DNA of 64,000 nucleotides from Inia geoffrensis (lineage: Eukaryota > Chordata > Mammalia > Artiodactyla > Iniidae): the NCBI GenBank assembly GCA_036417435.1, contig CM070910.1, positions 71,780,784 through 71,844,783 on the forward strand, read 5' to 3'. Numbering within the stretch: the stretch's first letter is position 1; each line of letters begins with the position of its first letter. Of this stretch, positions 34,598 through 45,114 are shown piece after piece. A program made the translations under genes and the position numbers. The notes beneath the pieces are model-generated. The model was not told where the DNA came from. It saw only the letters and a list, made by a program, of their open reading frames with translations, and searched no databases.

Positions 34598-34784
34598 AAA
34601 GAGGCATAAAAGATGTATCAAGTTTTATAAAATGGGCAAGGCTGAACTAAAGATGCTCACCTGGGTGATAAAACTATAAAGAAATGCAAGGAAGTGCTCA
34701 CTATACATAACACGATTGTGGTTACTTTTGCAGGGAGGAAAATGCTGTGATTGGAACATGTTCCTGGAGGTATATCTGGAAAGG

Positions 34785-35275
34785 ATGCTGTATGAGTCAG
34801 GGTTCTCTAGAGAAACAGAACCAGTAGGATATATAGAGAGACAGAGATGGAGCTAGAGATGAAGATGGAGACAGAGATAAAGATATAGGTATATAAGTTC
34901 ATGCAATTCTGGAGTCTGAGAAGTCACACAATCTGATCTGTGGTCTTAAGCTGGAGACACAGGAGAGCTGATGGTGTAAATCCCAGTCTGAGGGTCGGGA
35001 GGACATACAACATGTCCCAGCTCAACAGTGAGGCAGGAGCAAAGGGTCAAGTACCTCCTTTCTCCGCTTTTTGTTCTATCCATACCCTCAGTGGATTGGA
35101 TGGTGCTCACCTACATTGAAGAGGGCAACCTTCCTTACTGAGTCCACAGATTCAAATGTAATCTTGTCTGGAAACATCCTCACAGATATGCCCAGAAAGC
35201 AATGTTTAATCTGGGCATTCTGTGGCCTGTCAAGTTAACACATAAAATTAGCCATCACAACTGGCAATATTCTAT
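34785..35275. repeat. Probable old mammalian interspersed repeat
   Basis: It opens with GAGTCAGGGTTCTCTAGAGAA-ACAGAACCAGTAGGATATAT, a very common start of an interspersed mammalian family, and ends CAAGTTAACACATAAAATTAG-CCATCAC, also typical. A purine-rich AGAGATGGAGA stretch (34830-34890) lies inside. I recognise the family by sight but not by name. Confidence 0.5.
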
Positions 35276-35568
35276 TTCTTAAAATGAGTGGTGTTTCAAG
35301 GCTGTTGCCTTATAATAATTTCCTAAACTATACATTTTTGTGTATGTGTTTTTCTGTACCTGTGTTTTATCTTACAATAAAAGGTAATAAAACAAATAAA
35401 ATACAAGCATATCCCATATCAAATATAATTTATATACCTATATGAAAGATACATTGTGTAGGCAAGAATATTTTTTAAATGAATCATTTTTTAAATGTTC
35501 CAACCTGCTGTGCAGAGCCCAGGATTCTTAATATAATAGAGAAAGTATTATTAATAATGTAGCCTCTT

Positions 35569-35684
35569 TTTTTTTTTTTTTGGCCGTGCCACATGGCTTG
35601 TGGGATCTTAGTTACCTGACCAGGGATGGAACCCATGCCCCTGCAGCAGAAGTGCGGAGTCCTAAGGACCACCAGTGAATTCCC
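35569..35684 (-). mobile_element. Short tRNA-derived SINE (CHRL/Bov-tA-like)
   Basis: About 116 bp: oligo-T, GGCCGTGCCACATGGCTTGTGGGATCTTAG, reversed B box (GGGATGGAACCC) and ACCAGTGAATTCCC. This is the tRNA-related part only, a subtype different from the 200-bp and 320-bp forms. It is flanked by a 16-bp duplication with one mismatch: AATAATGTAGCCTCTT at 35553-35568 and AATAGTGTAGCCTCTT at 35685-35700. Confidence 0.93.
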
Positions 35685-35769
35685 AATAGTGTAGCCTCTT
35701 TAAACATAGGCAGTATCTCGAATATCTTTTATGTTATTCCGTGGGCCTAGGACAATGGAGAGAATCTAA

Positions 35770-36012
35770 CAGGTACCATTTACTGAGAGATCACAGTGTT
35801 GTCAGCCCTATGCCAACTGCTCTACGTGAATTAGCTCATTTAATCCTCCTACGACCTTAAAAATAGTGATTGTAATTACTTTAAAGAATATTCCAGATAA
35901 GGAGACTGAGGCTTAGAGAGGTGAAGTTCCATGCCTAAGTTCCTCCGACTTGAAGTGGCACAGCTGGAATTGGAACCCCTATACTCTAGAGCAGGTTCTA
36001 CCTCTGAAGTCA
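35770..36012 (-). repeat. MIR SINE fossil
   Basis: Reversed MIR: CTCATTTAATCCTCCTACGACC, GATAAGGAGACTGAGGCTTAGAGAGGTGAAG, GTGGCACAGCTGGAATTGGAACCCC. Near full length. Confidence 0.85.
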
Positions 36013-36019
36013 ATGTTCA

Positions 36020-36370
36020 ACAAATACTTGTCTAATTGAATTTTTTTCAGTGAAAAACATTTTGTCCACCTGCTTTCTGTTCACTGCATCACACTAGACA
36101 CACAAAAAATCAGACAATTATATTTGCATTGGACTTAAAATTTTATACCAAATTCATGTAAATAATGTATCAAGTTAATGAAACACAATGTATCAAACAA
36201 CATTTCGTAATTTTTACTGTCAAGATGAATCTTTGACTCAGGTGATTTTCATAATTTTAACTGCTTATTTAGGTAACTATAGGAAGTCGATACTGTACAG
36301 AAAAAATAGATAATTATTTTTATCAAATTAATAAGCATGAACCTTTTGAGTGGGGGTATCTTAAAAAGTT
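36020..36370. other. Unassigned spacer
   Basis: AT-rich; nothing recognised. Confidence 0.5.
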
Positions 36371-36373
36371 CTT

Positions 36374-36760
36374 GGGCTTCCCTGGTGGAGCAGTGGTTAA
36401 GGGTCTGCGTGCCACTGCAGGGAACACAGGTTCAAGCCCTGGTTTGGGAAGATCCCACATGCCGCGGAGCAACTAAGCCCGTGCACCACAACTACTGAGC
36501 CTGTGCTCTAGAACCCATGAGCCACAACTACTGAGCCCGCAAGTCACAACTACTGAGCCCGCGTGCCACAACTACTGAAGCCCACACACATACACCCCAT
36601 GGCCCGCAACAAGAGAAGCCACCACAATGAGAAGCCCGCGCACCACAGCGAAGAGTAGCCCCAGCTCATCACAACTAGAGAAAGCCCACGTGCAGCAACA
36701 AAGACCCAATGCAGCCCAAAGTAAATAAATAAAATAAAATAAATTTATTTAAAAAAAAAA
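36374..36760 (+). mobile_element. CHR-type SINE, long form
   Basis: Plus-strand copy from GGGCTTCCCTGGTGGAGCAG to (AAAT)n and a final run of A. Its body has four 22-bp CACAACTACTGAGCC(C/T)G units between 36487 and 36585, the highest number in the window alongside the copy at 12021. Boundaries on the right are set by the A tail. Confidence 0.93.
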
Positions 36761-36764
36761 GCTG

Positions 36765-37435
36765 TTCTACTCAAAACAGCATTTATATAATCCAGTTTAA
36801 CCTTAGGTGTTCTAAGAACAATTCATATAGACTAGACTATTGGATAATGAACTATACAGAAGAATGAAGGCTCTCAAAATACCCTTATGTGCAGTTGTTT
36901 GAAGATAAGGAAAGTTCACAGTATTACCGCGAAAGGCAACCCAAGGAATTATGAATGTGAATACCTGAACTAACCTCCTCAATTAAAAATTTTCTGATGC
37001 TTTATTAAGAGAGGGAGCTATAAGAAAAATTCGACTCAAATAAGAGCCATAGTGGGAATTATGAGTTGACTGTTCAATATCTCAATGTCAGTAAGATGAA
37101 AGATTTTAATAAAATTGTACATGGAATACTACATTCTAGAACCTCACTGTATTTAAGGATACTTTTACATTATGCAATTAAACTTTGGAATCTACTATAC
37201 ACAAATATCAAACGGTCTTTATTTCACAGTGAGGTAGTTATGGTCACATTCTATATTTGCTATTACAAATATTATTACTAACCTCATCAGAAACCATTTG
37301 CTTTCTGTTATTATCATTTGTATTGGGTTTTATACCCAGTAATATTTTGTGTGTTTTGTTACTGTTGTTATTTCCAGATTCTGGATCAGTTTAAAAATTC
37401 ACTTACCCAATGATATCAATCTACCACCCTGTGAC
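36765..37435. other. Unassigned sequence
   Basis: AT-rich; no gene or repeat recognised. Confidence 0.45.
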
Positions 37436-37437
37436 GC

Positions 37438-37486
37438 ATTTTTCTTTCCTCCTTTCCTTCTACCTGTCTTCCTTTCTTTCTGTCAC
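37438..37486. repeat. CT-rich low-complexity tract
   Basis: TTTCTTTCCTCCTTTCCTTC and CTTCCTTTCTTTCTG units. Confidence 0.8.
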
Positions 37487-37489
37487 CTA

Positions 37490-37720
37490 TCGATCAAATA
37501 ATTATTAACTGCCCATAGTATACCAAACCCTATGCTAGATGAATACAACACGATTCTGCCTTCACGTACCTTAGCGTAGAGGGGATACAGCAAATACACA
37601 GATGAATATCACAAAATGTGATATTTGCAAAGTAGAAATAAACCCTGGATGGTTTGGGAGCATAAGGAAGAAGTGTTGAGCTCAGCCTGGTAGAGGGGGT
37701 GGAGAGTGGCACACTTCTTT
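37490..37720 (-). repeat. L2-like fossil
   Basis: AACTGCCCATAGTATACCAAACCCTATGCTAGATG, TACCTTAGCGTAGAGGGGATACA and GGAAGAAGTGTTGAGCTCAG follow the reversed L2 3' order at low identity. Confidence 0.45.
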
Positions 37721-37724
37721 GACA

Positions 37725-38415
37725 TCACCACCCTCAACAATGAGGGCAACTGTTCCAAAGCCAGTAGAGAGAATCAAAATTTTCCCTGTAGGATTGTCTG
37801 CAACCAGACCTGTTTCCTTCCATAGCCTCCAACTCATTGCTCTCCTGAGTTCGGCTACCCTATTTAAAGCACCACTTTAAAAATGTTGCCCTTAAAGGAC
37901 TAAGATCAGGAAACTGACAGCTCACAAAGTAGTCTGCTGGCACCAGGGCTCAAAAGAACAGCCCCTAAAAGCAGAGGCTCCACTCGTTAGCCCAAACACA
38001 AGTTGTTATAATCCCTTGCAGCCTCCTGTGCTTATATAATACAGGCCCTCTTCGATTACAAGACACTTTGAAGATCTCACCTTCTCCCATTACTTGTCTT
38101 CTACGTAAAATGTCCACAGATGTGAGTCTGTTAGAATGTGTGAGGACTGCAGCTGATAATTTATAAACCAGTACTTCCTAAGGTTTGAAATTTTGGGGAA
38201 TGCAGCGACACTGAGAGGGTCTGTTCCTGCGGGAGCGCCCCCTACTGACCATAAGGAGAGGTGTTATAAAACCGGAGGTGGAAGCTGACAGGCCTGGAAA
38301 AAATATTCAACACTTCCTGTCTAATAACAAATATTTATTGAGTGATATTTTGCGATACAAGAGGACTGACATTATATGTGCAAATGGCCAAAGCAATTAC
38401 ATATCTATTTTTTAA
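37725..38415. other. Unassigned sequence
   Basis: No gene or repeat recognised; a GC-richer patch around 38210-38280 has no motif. Confidence 0.45.
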
Positions 38416-38435
38416 TTTTAAAAACTAACACATTT

Positions 38436-38646
38436 CGGGACTTCCCTGGCAGTCCAGTGGTTAAGACTTCGCCTTCCAGTGCAGGGGGTGAGGGTTCGAT
38501 CCCTGGTCAGGGAGTTAAGATCCCACAGGCTCCCCAGGTAAAAAAACAAAACAAAACATAAAACAGAAGCAATATTGTAACAAAATTCAATAAAGACTTT
38601 AAAAATGGTCCACATCAAAAAAAAAAAATCTTTAAGAAAAAAACAA
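38436..38646 (+). mobile_element. tRNA-SINE with long non-tRNA tail
   Basis: The 5' part GGGACTTCCCTGGCAGTCCAGTGGTTAAGAC and B box GGTTCGATCCC are tRNA-derived. The 3' part has ACAAAACAAAACATAAAACAG and a terminal segment AGCAATATTGTAACAAAATTCAATAAAGAC ending CCACATC plus A tail, unlike the other SINEs here. AAAAACTAACACATTT is perfectly duplicated at 38420-38435 and 38647-38662 (16 bp), proving a single retroposition of the whole unit. Confidence 0.95.
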
Positions 38647-38664
38647 AAAAACTAACACATTTAA

Positions 38665-38985
38665 TCATTTGACCCCTTCTAGAACAACAATCACAAAAGG
38701 AACTTGTGGTTTGGCTGAACTCAAACATCATGGGAGTGCTTTGTTTCTGTTTTGTTTCTTCTCTAAATGTAATCAGGTTATGTACTAACTGAACAAGAAG
38801 AGAAAGACACAAGAGGGCACCTAAATAGACCATGTTCTTGCATGGGAACATTCAATAATATGAAATTGCCAACTGCCCCAGATACTTCTATAAATGTAAC
38901 ATATTCTTAATTAGAACCTAAATTGAATTCTTTAATAAATATGACAAGTTGACTCTATAGCTCATCTCTAAAAGAATAGGCAAGG
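38665..38985. other. Unassigned spacer
   Basis: Nothing recognised. Confidence 0.5.
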
Positions 38986-38989
38986 CAGT

Positions 38990-39375
38990 TTTTATTTAAT
39001 AAACCAAGTATTAGAACACGATAGAAAGCTATAGTAACAAAAACATCATGGTACTGGCAAAGTCAATACACCAGAAACAGACCCAGGTGTTTGGGGGAAT
39101 TTAGAATTTGATATAAGTATCTTTTAAATTAATTGGAAGAGGATTCAATAACTGATGTTGAGATAATCAGACATAATGCCTATCTTAAGACATGTATCAA
39201 AATATATGACAGCTGGGTTAAAAATCAAAGCCAAAAAAATGTCATAAAAGAAATAGAAGAAAATGTAGAATGACACTTGTACAATACTAGGAGGAAGTAG
39301 GCTTTCCTAAACCAAACATAAGTAAGCCATAGTTTCTGGCTCCAAGAAATATGTATTATCTTACGATGTGCCACA
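38990..39375 (+). mobile_element. L1 ORF2 fragment, degenerate
   Basis: GAAAGCTATAGTAACAAAAACATCATGGTACTGGCAAAG, GGGTTAAAAATCAAAGCC and AGAAGAAAATGTAGAATGACAC correspond to a known internal L1 ORF2 stretch on the plus strand. Frames are interrupted. An old truncated or rearranged copy without a 3' end. Confidence 0.7.
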
Positions 39376-39479
39376 GTACTTAACTATATGAATAGTTTTA
39401 GGATTTTTTTTTTTCCCTGTTCAGTTCTGATCTCTCTATCCTTACTCTTAACACATATTTTGCTATTGTTACTGATTTG

Positions 39480-39570
39480 CCACCTCTTTTTTTTGAGACA
39501 GATAAAATAAAGCACGAGGAAATGAATTTGCTTGGCTAGTAAGTGTGGAGCCACGGACAGAGTTCCAGGA
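39480..39570 (-). repeat. MIR-like fossil scrap
   Basis: GAGACAGATAAAATAAAGCACGAGG and TTGGCTAGTAAGTGTGGAGCCA match the middle of reversed MIR weakly. Confidence 0.4.
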
Positions 39571-39722
39571 ATTCAAAGGCATAAGTTGTCCTTTTAGATA
39601 CTTGGACTTCCTCAAAGTAGTTCAAAACCCACAGATGCTAGCTGGAGTATCTAGGTGTCTGGGACTTGTTTTGAATATTCTATTTTTCCCAAAAAACTTT
39701 TATCCCAGCCCAGAAGACCAAG

Positions 39723-39752
39723 CCCCCACCCCCCCACCCCCTCCCTCACCCC
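39723..39752 (-). other. G-quadruplex-forming candidate (C-rich on plus strand)
   Basis: On the plus strand there are runs of 5, 7, 5, 3 and 4 C separated by one, one, one and three other bases. The minus strand therefore has five G-runs of at least three with mostly single-base loops, an arrangement that strongly favours a parallel G-quadruplex (and an i-motif on the plus strand). Not a gene; no promoter element was recognised beside it. Confidence 0.75.
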
Positions 39753-39759
39753 GCAAAAG

Positions 39760-41050
39760 AACAAGGAGTAGAGACCAAATCCTCTTCATTTCTAGAGAGA
39801 GAACAGGTAAGAGGTAAAAGGCTTCAGCTGCCAGAAAACTCACTTTAAAGCTAATGTGTATGGGCACATTAACAGCCACATTAATCTGTGGAAGAAGGCC
39901 ACTTACAACGCCACTGTCAGAACTGGGTAAGGAATCAGCTGAAGAAGCCACTACCTGAAATTTAACATCCAGTAACCCCTCCATCAAAAGACCCTCGAGT
40001 CACTGTGTGAAGGAAACGGGTCTAGACAGCCACTCTCCAAGAATGTGCCATGGTGTGTGCAGCAGATTGAGTTCACACTCCACTCCTGGTTCACAGAGGA
40101 GGGCCAGTATCACAGGGGGCCACCAGCCAGGATGTGGGTGGTAAAATAAGTGCTTTTGGAGGGAGCAGTGTTCTCCTGGGAACTGTATCAGCACACCAGC
40201 TGAACAATGCATGCAGAAGTTTTGAACGAAGTTAGACAAGAAGACAAATTGGACGTGATTTTTCCAATGTGTAAAGGGTGGGCATCCACCACATTTCCGG
40301 ACTGTCATATTTCTAGGCAATTCTGCATAATGATCAATGTTTCTCTGTGAGAGTCACATGAGGAAGACTTGTCTGTGCCAGTTACATATGGGAATTCTGA
40401 GACTATGCCTACATTACTATATTTTCGACACTACCTGCATGATTTGATTGCACTTGTATATCTATGACTCCATTCCATTTATATTCAGATGGGAGGATAG
40501 AAAATAAGGACAGGAATTAATCTAGATGTTTCTAAGTGGATTTGAAATACATTAGGGGGAAAAAGAAAAACCTCCTGCCCAAACCAATTTTTATCTTAAT
40601 TCATTACCAAAGAAGCTTAAATCCCACTTCTTTCATGAAGAATTTCATTGCTTAAAAGAAAAAAAAAAAAAAAGTCAGTAATTTCACCGAAACCCCAAGC
40701 TGTGCAAATTCATTTCCCATGATTATACATTTACTTAATACTTAAGGGGATATGTTATTTGCTTATGACTAATACAAATACTTCTATATTCGAGGTGTTT
40801 AATCTAAAGGATAGTTTTCTTATTTTTTCATATTGCTGCCTGGATTTTAAAGAAGGAAGTCATGAAAAAGTGTTTAAAATAAAAATTTCCCCACAATTTA
40901 CCTTTTTCCAGCTTTGACAGAAATAATGCTGCTGTCATTGGCTTCACTAATGCAAATTTCTTTTCCCCATCAGAAAAAACATGGGATTGAATAAAAGACC
41001 TTGATTTTATGCCAGTGAGATGCATGTCAGATGTCTAACCTACAGAACTG
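39760..41050. other. Unassigned sequence
   Basis: A 106-codon minus-strand frame (40000-40320) has no domain. Otherwise AT-rich with an A tract at 40658-40673. No gene or repeat recognised. Confidence 0.4.
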
Positions 41051-41066
41051 TAAGATAAGAAACTTT

Positions 41067-41193
41067 TTGTTGTGTTGCTGTTTTGGCTGCGCCGTGCAGC
41101 ATGCAGGATCTTATATCCCCAACCAGGGATTGAACCCAGGCCCCCTGAAGTGGATATGCAGAGTCCTAACCACTGGACCACCAGGGAATTCCC
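41067..41193 (-). mobile_element. Short tRNA-derived SINE (CHRL/Bov-tA-like)
   Basis: GTTTTGGCTGCGCCGTGCAGCATGCAGGATC, reversed B box (GGGATTGAACCC) and ACCAGGGAATTCCC: same subtype as 35569 and 62177. Flanks AAGAAACTTTTT and AAGAAATTGTTTT form a probable imperfect target duplication. Confidence 0.88.
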
Positions 41194-41410
41194 AAGAAAT
41201 TGTTTTAAGGTACCATGTTTGTGATCATTTGTTTCAGCAACAATAGAAAATGAATACTAATACTTGCAGTAACCAGGGCCATTAGTCATAGAGCTAAAGC
41301 AACACACCAGGCCCAAGACTCAGAGAAGCTAAGGAAAACCCAAGAGGAGGTAGGGCAGTTGAAGCCCAGTCACTGCTTTGCTCCAGGGTGAGTCAGCACA
41401 TCAGCAGTCC

Positions 41411-41473
41411 TGTGTGTGTGAGTGTGAGAGAGAGAGAGAGAGAGAGAGTGTGTGTGTGTGTGTGTGTGTGTGA
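41411..41473. repeat. Compound (TG)n-(GA)n-(TG)n microsatellite
   Basis: TGTGTGTGTGAGTG, then about eleven GA units, then about eleven TG units. Both dinucleotide types are adjacent and likely variable. Confidence 0.96.
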
Positions 41474-41479
41474 GTTACA

Positions 41480-43555
41480 AAATAGCTGCTGCTTCCTTTT
41501 GCTTCCAAATCTCCCAAGAAGCTCCCGTGTGGTTCATCCCATATAAGAAAGAGGATTCTGGGAAATTTAGTTCAATCCAGCCAAACTGACACATCACAAA
41601 GCCATTTAATAGGTTTTTCATGCCATAAAATTCTCTGATTTTCCTTCCTTTCTTCCTTTTGAGAAAATTAATATCAAACTGGTTTCAAAATGTTTATCTT
41701 AAAATGTTTAAATGAATTCAATGTGTTTTATTTAGGAAGAGAAAAAGAAAATACTCCCCATGAGTCTAGAGTACTATGCATACTATGCATACGTATTAAT
41801 GTATGTTTTACAAGCTAATTTACTTAGTTATTGACTTACAAAAGGTGAGCTTCATCTAAACTAACAACAGGTTCCTAACGGAGATCTAGGCAGTTTCCAA
41901 ATGAGTGTTTTACGAAGATGCGCGTGGTTTCCTGCAAATTGTCACTACCATAAAAAATTGTCTTCAAAGATGCAATGCATAGAACCTGGAAAATGAATAA
42001 AGTTACAAAAGGCAGAAAGAATATTTAGGTTCTAGCCCCCTCTCCACTCTGTCTGAGGCAGGCAGGCATATTAAAAAAAGTCACCTATTTCTCTGAAATT
42101 TAATTTTCCCATCCACAAAACAAGAATGAACTCTTCAGCTACCTTCAATTCAAGGAAACATAACTTTGAGTTACCTACGATTTTCTGAAGTTGAAGGTAT
42201 GTAATGGAAAGAGTGGTTACTACGAGGTGGTTGTTCTGACCATGTTTCTTAACTGCTTCATATAATCAGCCACTACCTATGGAGAAAACAGCCAGAAGAG
42301 TGACTAGATAGATAGTAGCCATCAAGGTCTGTTTTTCAAAAAACTTAACTAAATAGAACAGTGAGATCCCTGGACACACTAAAGTTGTAGTCCCCCTCTG
42401 TGGGGCAATCACAAGCCTTTGAAACATGTGAAGGGAAACTGACCTTACCCTGAAAAGTAACATAGCAATGTTAAAAGAACCACAAGTATGTAGTAGATCA
42501 AGAGAGTAAACTCTTTGAATCTTTACTGTTTGACAATGAGCTGTAGTGACCTCAATCAGGTATGTGCTTTTCTGATCCACAACTCTAACAAAGCAAATTT
42601 GGACTGTAAAATGTATTAAGAATTTAACTTATTTGCCATATGTGTTATCTGAAAGGGGGCGGGGGGGAAACCTGCTGTGAAAACACTAAAAAAGAAAAAA
42701 AAGTTTGACCACATTCAGACAGTAAGGCACACAAGGACAAAAGGATAATGATTTTTTTCTCCTATACTCCTGGCCTGAACATAAGTCCGCCTAAAGCCCC
42801 CCCTTACCAGATGGCTAACCCAGCGAGGGAAGACAGCCAACTAGATTTCAAATGTGAGTGATTTTTTTATTTAAATGAAAGATAGAAACTCCCTCAACTC
42901 CATTATATCTAAGAGGAGAGCTCAAGTGTTCAGCATGTGGGTCTGGTCTGAGTAGGGAGTTTGTCTTTTTTTGAATAGGAATCGTATGTAAACCCAGGCA
43001 GTGGCCTGAACCATTTGCTAAAACTAATTGTTGGTGGTGGAAAGCAGAGTAGGAGATTGTTAGTCTTCCCTGGCAGAAACCTGATCTGTGGAAATGGACT
43101 TCACAGGAACTGTGATGAGGTTTGCAGCTGGCAGGAGAGGACGAGAGTGTGGACACCTGCGTCCCCATCTTCCCTTTGGCAGCGCAATCGAGACACTGAA
43201 ACAGCTCTGGGAGGTGGCCAATGGCCCAAAATGCAGATTTGGCATTCTTTTCCTCCCCAGCCCCTCCTCAGCCCGGGATATGACAACAAAAACTGAAGCG
43301 GGTGTATTTCTAAGAACCTATATTCTCAAAAAATTATTTAAGGATGTGGCTATTTTGAACTATGATGAATGTAAGTACATTTAAGATATATACCATTGAC
43401 AAGTTAGAAAACCACCAAGTAAGGCCAGATGTATAAACTGACTTGATGTTTTAATTTAAAACACCAGCATCCAGTTGAAAGGTCTATTAAGATATGAATC
43501 AACTCACAGAATTCATACACAAATGAGGCTGACCTCTTATTCCTGGAACCTAGAA
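41480..43555. other. Unassigned sequence
   Basis: No recognised repeat. The area 42848-43384 is GC-richer and carries five overlapping frames of 61-106 codons on both strands, a composition effect with no domain. A short tandem of ACTATGCAT occurs at 41774-41791. Confidence 0.4.
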
Positions 43556-43569
43556 ATGATTACCTTTTT

Positions 43570-43770
43570 TTTTTTTTTGTGGTACGTGGGTCTCTCACTG
43601 TTGTGGCCTCTCCCGTTGCGGAGCACAGGCTCCGGACGCGCAGGCTCAGCGGCCATGGCTGACGGGCCCAGCTGCCCTGCGGCATGTGGGATCCTCCCGG
43701 ACTGGGGCATGAACCCGTGTCGCCTGCATTGGCAGGCGGACTCTCAACCACTGAGCCACCAGGAAAGCCC
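43570..43770 (-). mobile_element. CHR-type SINE, short cetacean form
   Basis: Oligo-T, GTGGTACGTGGGTCTCTCAC, GCGGCATGTGGGATCCTCCC, ACCAGGAAAGCCC. Flanked by ATGATTACCTTTT (43557-43569) and ATGATTGCCTTTT (43771-43783), a 13-bp duplication with one mismatch. The 99-codon frame at 43475 is SINE-driven. Confidence 0.94.
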
Positions 43771-43799
43771 ATGATTGCCTTTTCAAATGATTATTAACT

Positions 43800-44055
43800 G
43801 GGACTTCCCTGGTGGTCCAGTGGGTAAGACTCCATGCTCCCAACGTAGGGGGACAAGTTTCGATCCCTGGTCGGGGAACTAGATCCCACATGCATGCTGC
43901 AACTAAGAAGCCTGCTTGCCACAACTAAAGATCCCGCATGCCACAACTAAAGATCCGCATGCCTCAAGGAAGATCCTGCATGCTGCAACTAAGATCCGGA
44001 GCAGCCAAATAAATAAATAAATAATAAATAAATATTTTTTAAAATAGATAAAATA
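43800..44055 (+). mobile_element. CHR-related SINE, intermediate form
   Basis: GGGACTTCCCTGGTGGTCCAG start, B-box tract GTTTCGATCCC, then four or five repeats of (CATG)CTGCAACTAAGA / CCACAACTAAAGATCC, ending in (AAAT)n. AAATGATTATTAACT is perfectly duplicated at 43785-43799 and 44056-44070 (15 bp). It landed right beside the older SINE at 43570. Confidence 0.95.
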
Positions 44056-44074
44056 AAATGATTATTAACTAATC

Positions 44075-44555
44075 TATACATCATCAAGATAAGAGGACTT
44101 CATTTGTTAAGACATTGTATTATAAAAGTAAACTTTTGGTTTTATGTTAGTTATGACAATATTTGAGAATCCACTTGTGTTCTATAAGCTATAACATAAA
44201 GTATCCTATGTTTTAAATTGTTGTGCGACATGTAAAATTTTTCCTAAACTACTGTTACATTCTTTTCTGATTTAGCTTTTGTTCACTAATACCTAGAAAT
44301 TCCTCCCCCCCGGCCCCGTCCCAATCAGCACTGCAGGAACTCTGTATGAATGTGCTGTTTCAGTGTTAGTGGACATTACCATGGCTTCTTCCAAATGATG
44401 GCGAAAGATACCTGAGCACAGCTGATTAGGGAGAACACATAATAATTTCAAGTAGATATTCTAAACGTACTTTCAAGAATAAGGAGTGACGTCCCCACTA
44501 CTCATACATTTATCAGCTGTTATTTAATAAGTATAAAAACCTGCATATGGTTCTT
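44075..44555. other. Unassigned sequence
   Basis: AT-rich except a C-rich tract at 44303-44321 that could form a weaker G-quadruplex on the minus strand. No gene recognised. Confidence 0.45.
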
Positions 44556-44559
44556 TCAC

Positions 44560-44690
44560 ACATGTTAGAGTTAATACTCTAGCTTTCAACCAAACGCTTA
44601 CTGTCACTGTTTTACAGACAAGGAAACACAGTCCCAGGGTCCTGAGCAGAACCGGGGCTCAACAGAACCATGCTCTTTCCATGATATTTA
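44560..44690 (-). repeat. MIR-like fossil
   Basis: CACTGTTTTACAGACAAGGAAACACAGTCCCAGG followed by GAACCGGGGCTC resembles reversed MIR. Confidence 0.55.
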
Positions 44691-44792
44691 CTCATCTAAA
44701 AAAAGAGAAAAGAAAGTGAAATTACAGGTATTACTTTGGGAAAGGTGTAGAGTGGTCCACCCCATGAAAAAAAAAGTAAAAAAATTAAAAAT

Positions 44793-45110
44793 GGGACTTC
44801 CTTGGTGGCGCAGTGGTTAAGAATCCGCCTGCCAATGCAGGGGACACGGGTTCAAGCCCTGGTCCTGGAAGATCCCACATGCCACGGAAAAACTAAGCCC
44901 GTGCGCCACAACTGCTGAGTCTGCTCTCTAGAGCCTGCGAGCCACAACTACTGAAGCCCGTGCGCCTAGAGCCCATGCTCCACAACAAGAGAAACCACCG
45001 CAGTGAGAAACCTGTGCACTGCAACGAAGAGTAGCCCTTGCTCACCGCAACTAGAGAAAGCCTGCGTGCAGCAACGAAGACCCAACACAGCCAAAAATCA
45101 ATCAATCAAT
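44793..45110 (+). mobile_element. CHR-type SINE, long form
   Basis: GGGACTTCCTTGGTGGCGCAG, B box GGTTCAAGCCC, body through GCCTGCGTGCAGCAACGAAG-ACCCAACACAGCC, then an (AATC)n tail in place of the usual (AAAT)n. Complete plus-strand copy. Confidence 0.93.
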
Positions 45111-45114
45111 AAGA

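Noticed and set aside
44303..44321. Second G-quadruplex of high quality
   Set aside because: Only two long C-runs plus shorter ones with two-base loops; weaker than the 39.72-kb candidate and possibly a chance C-rich tract.
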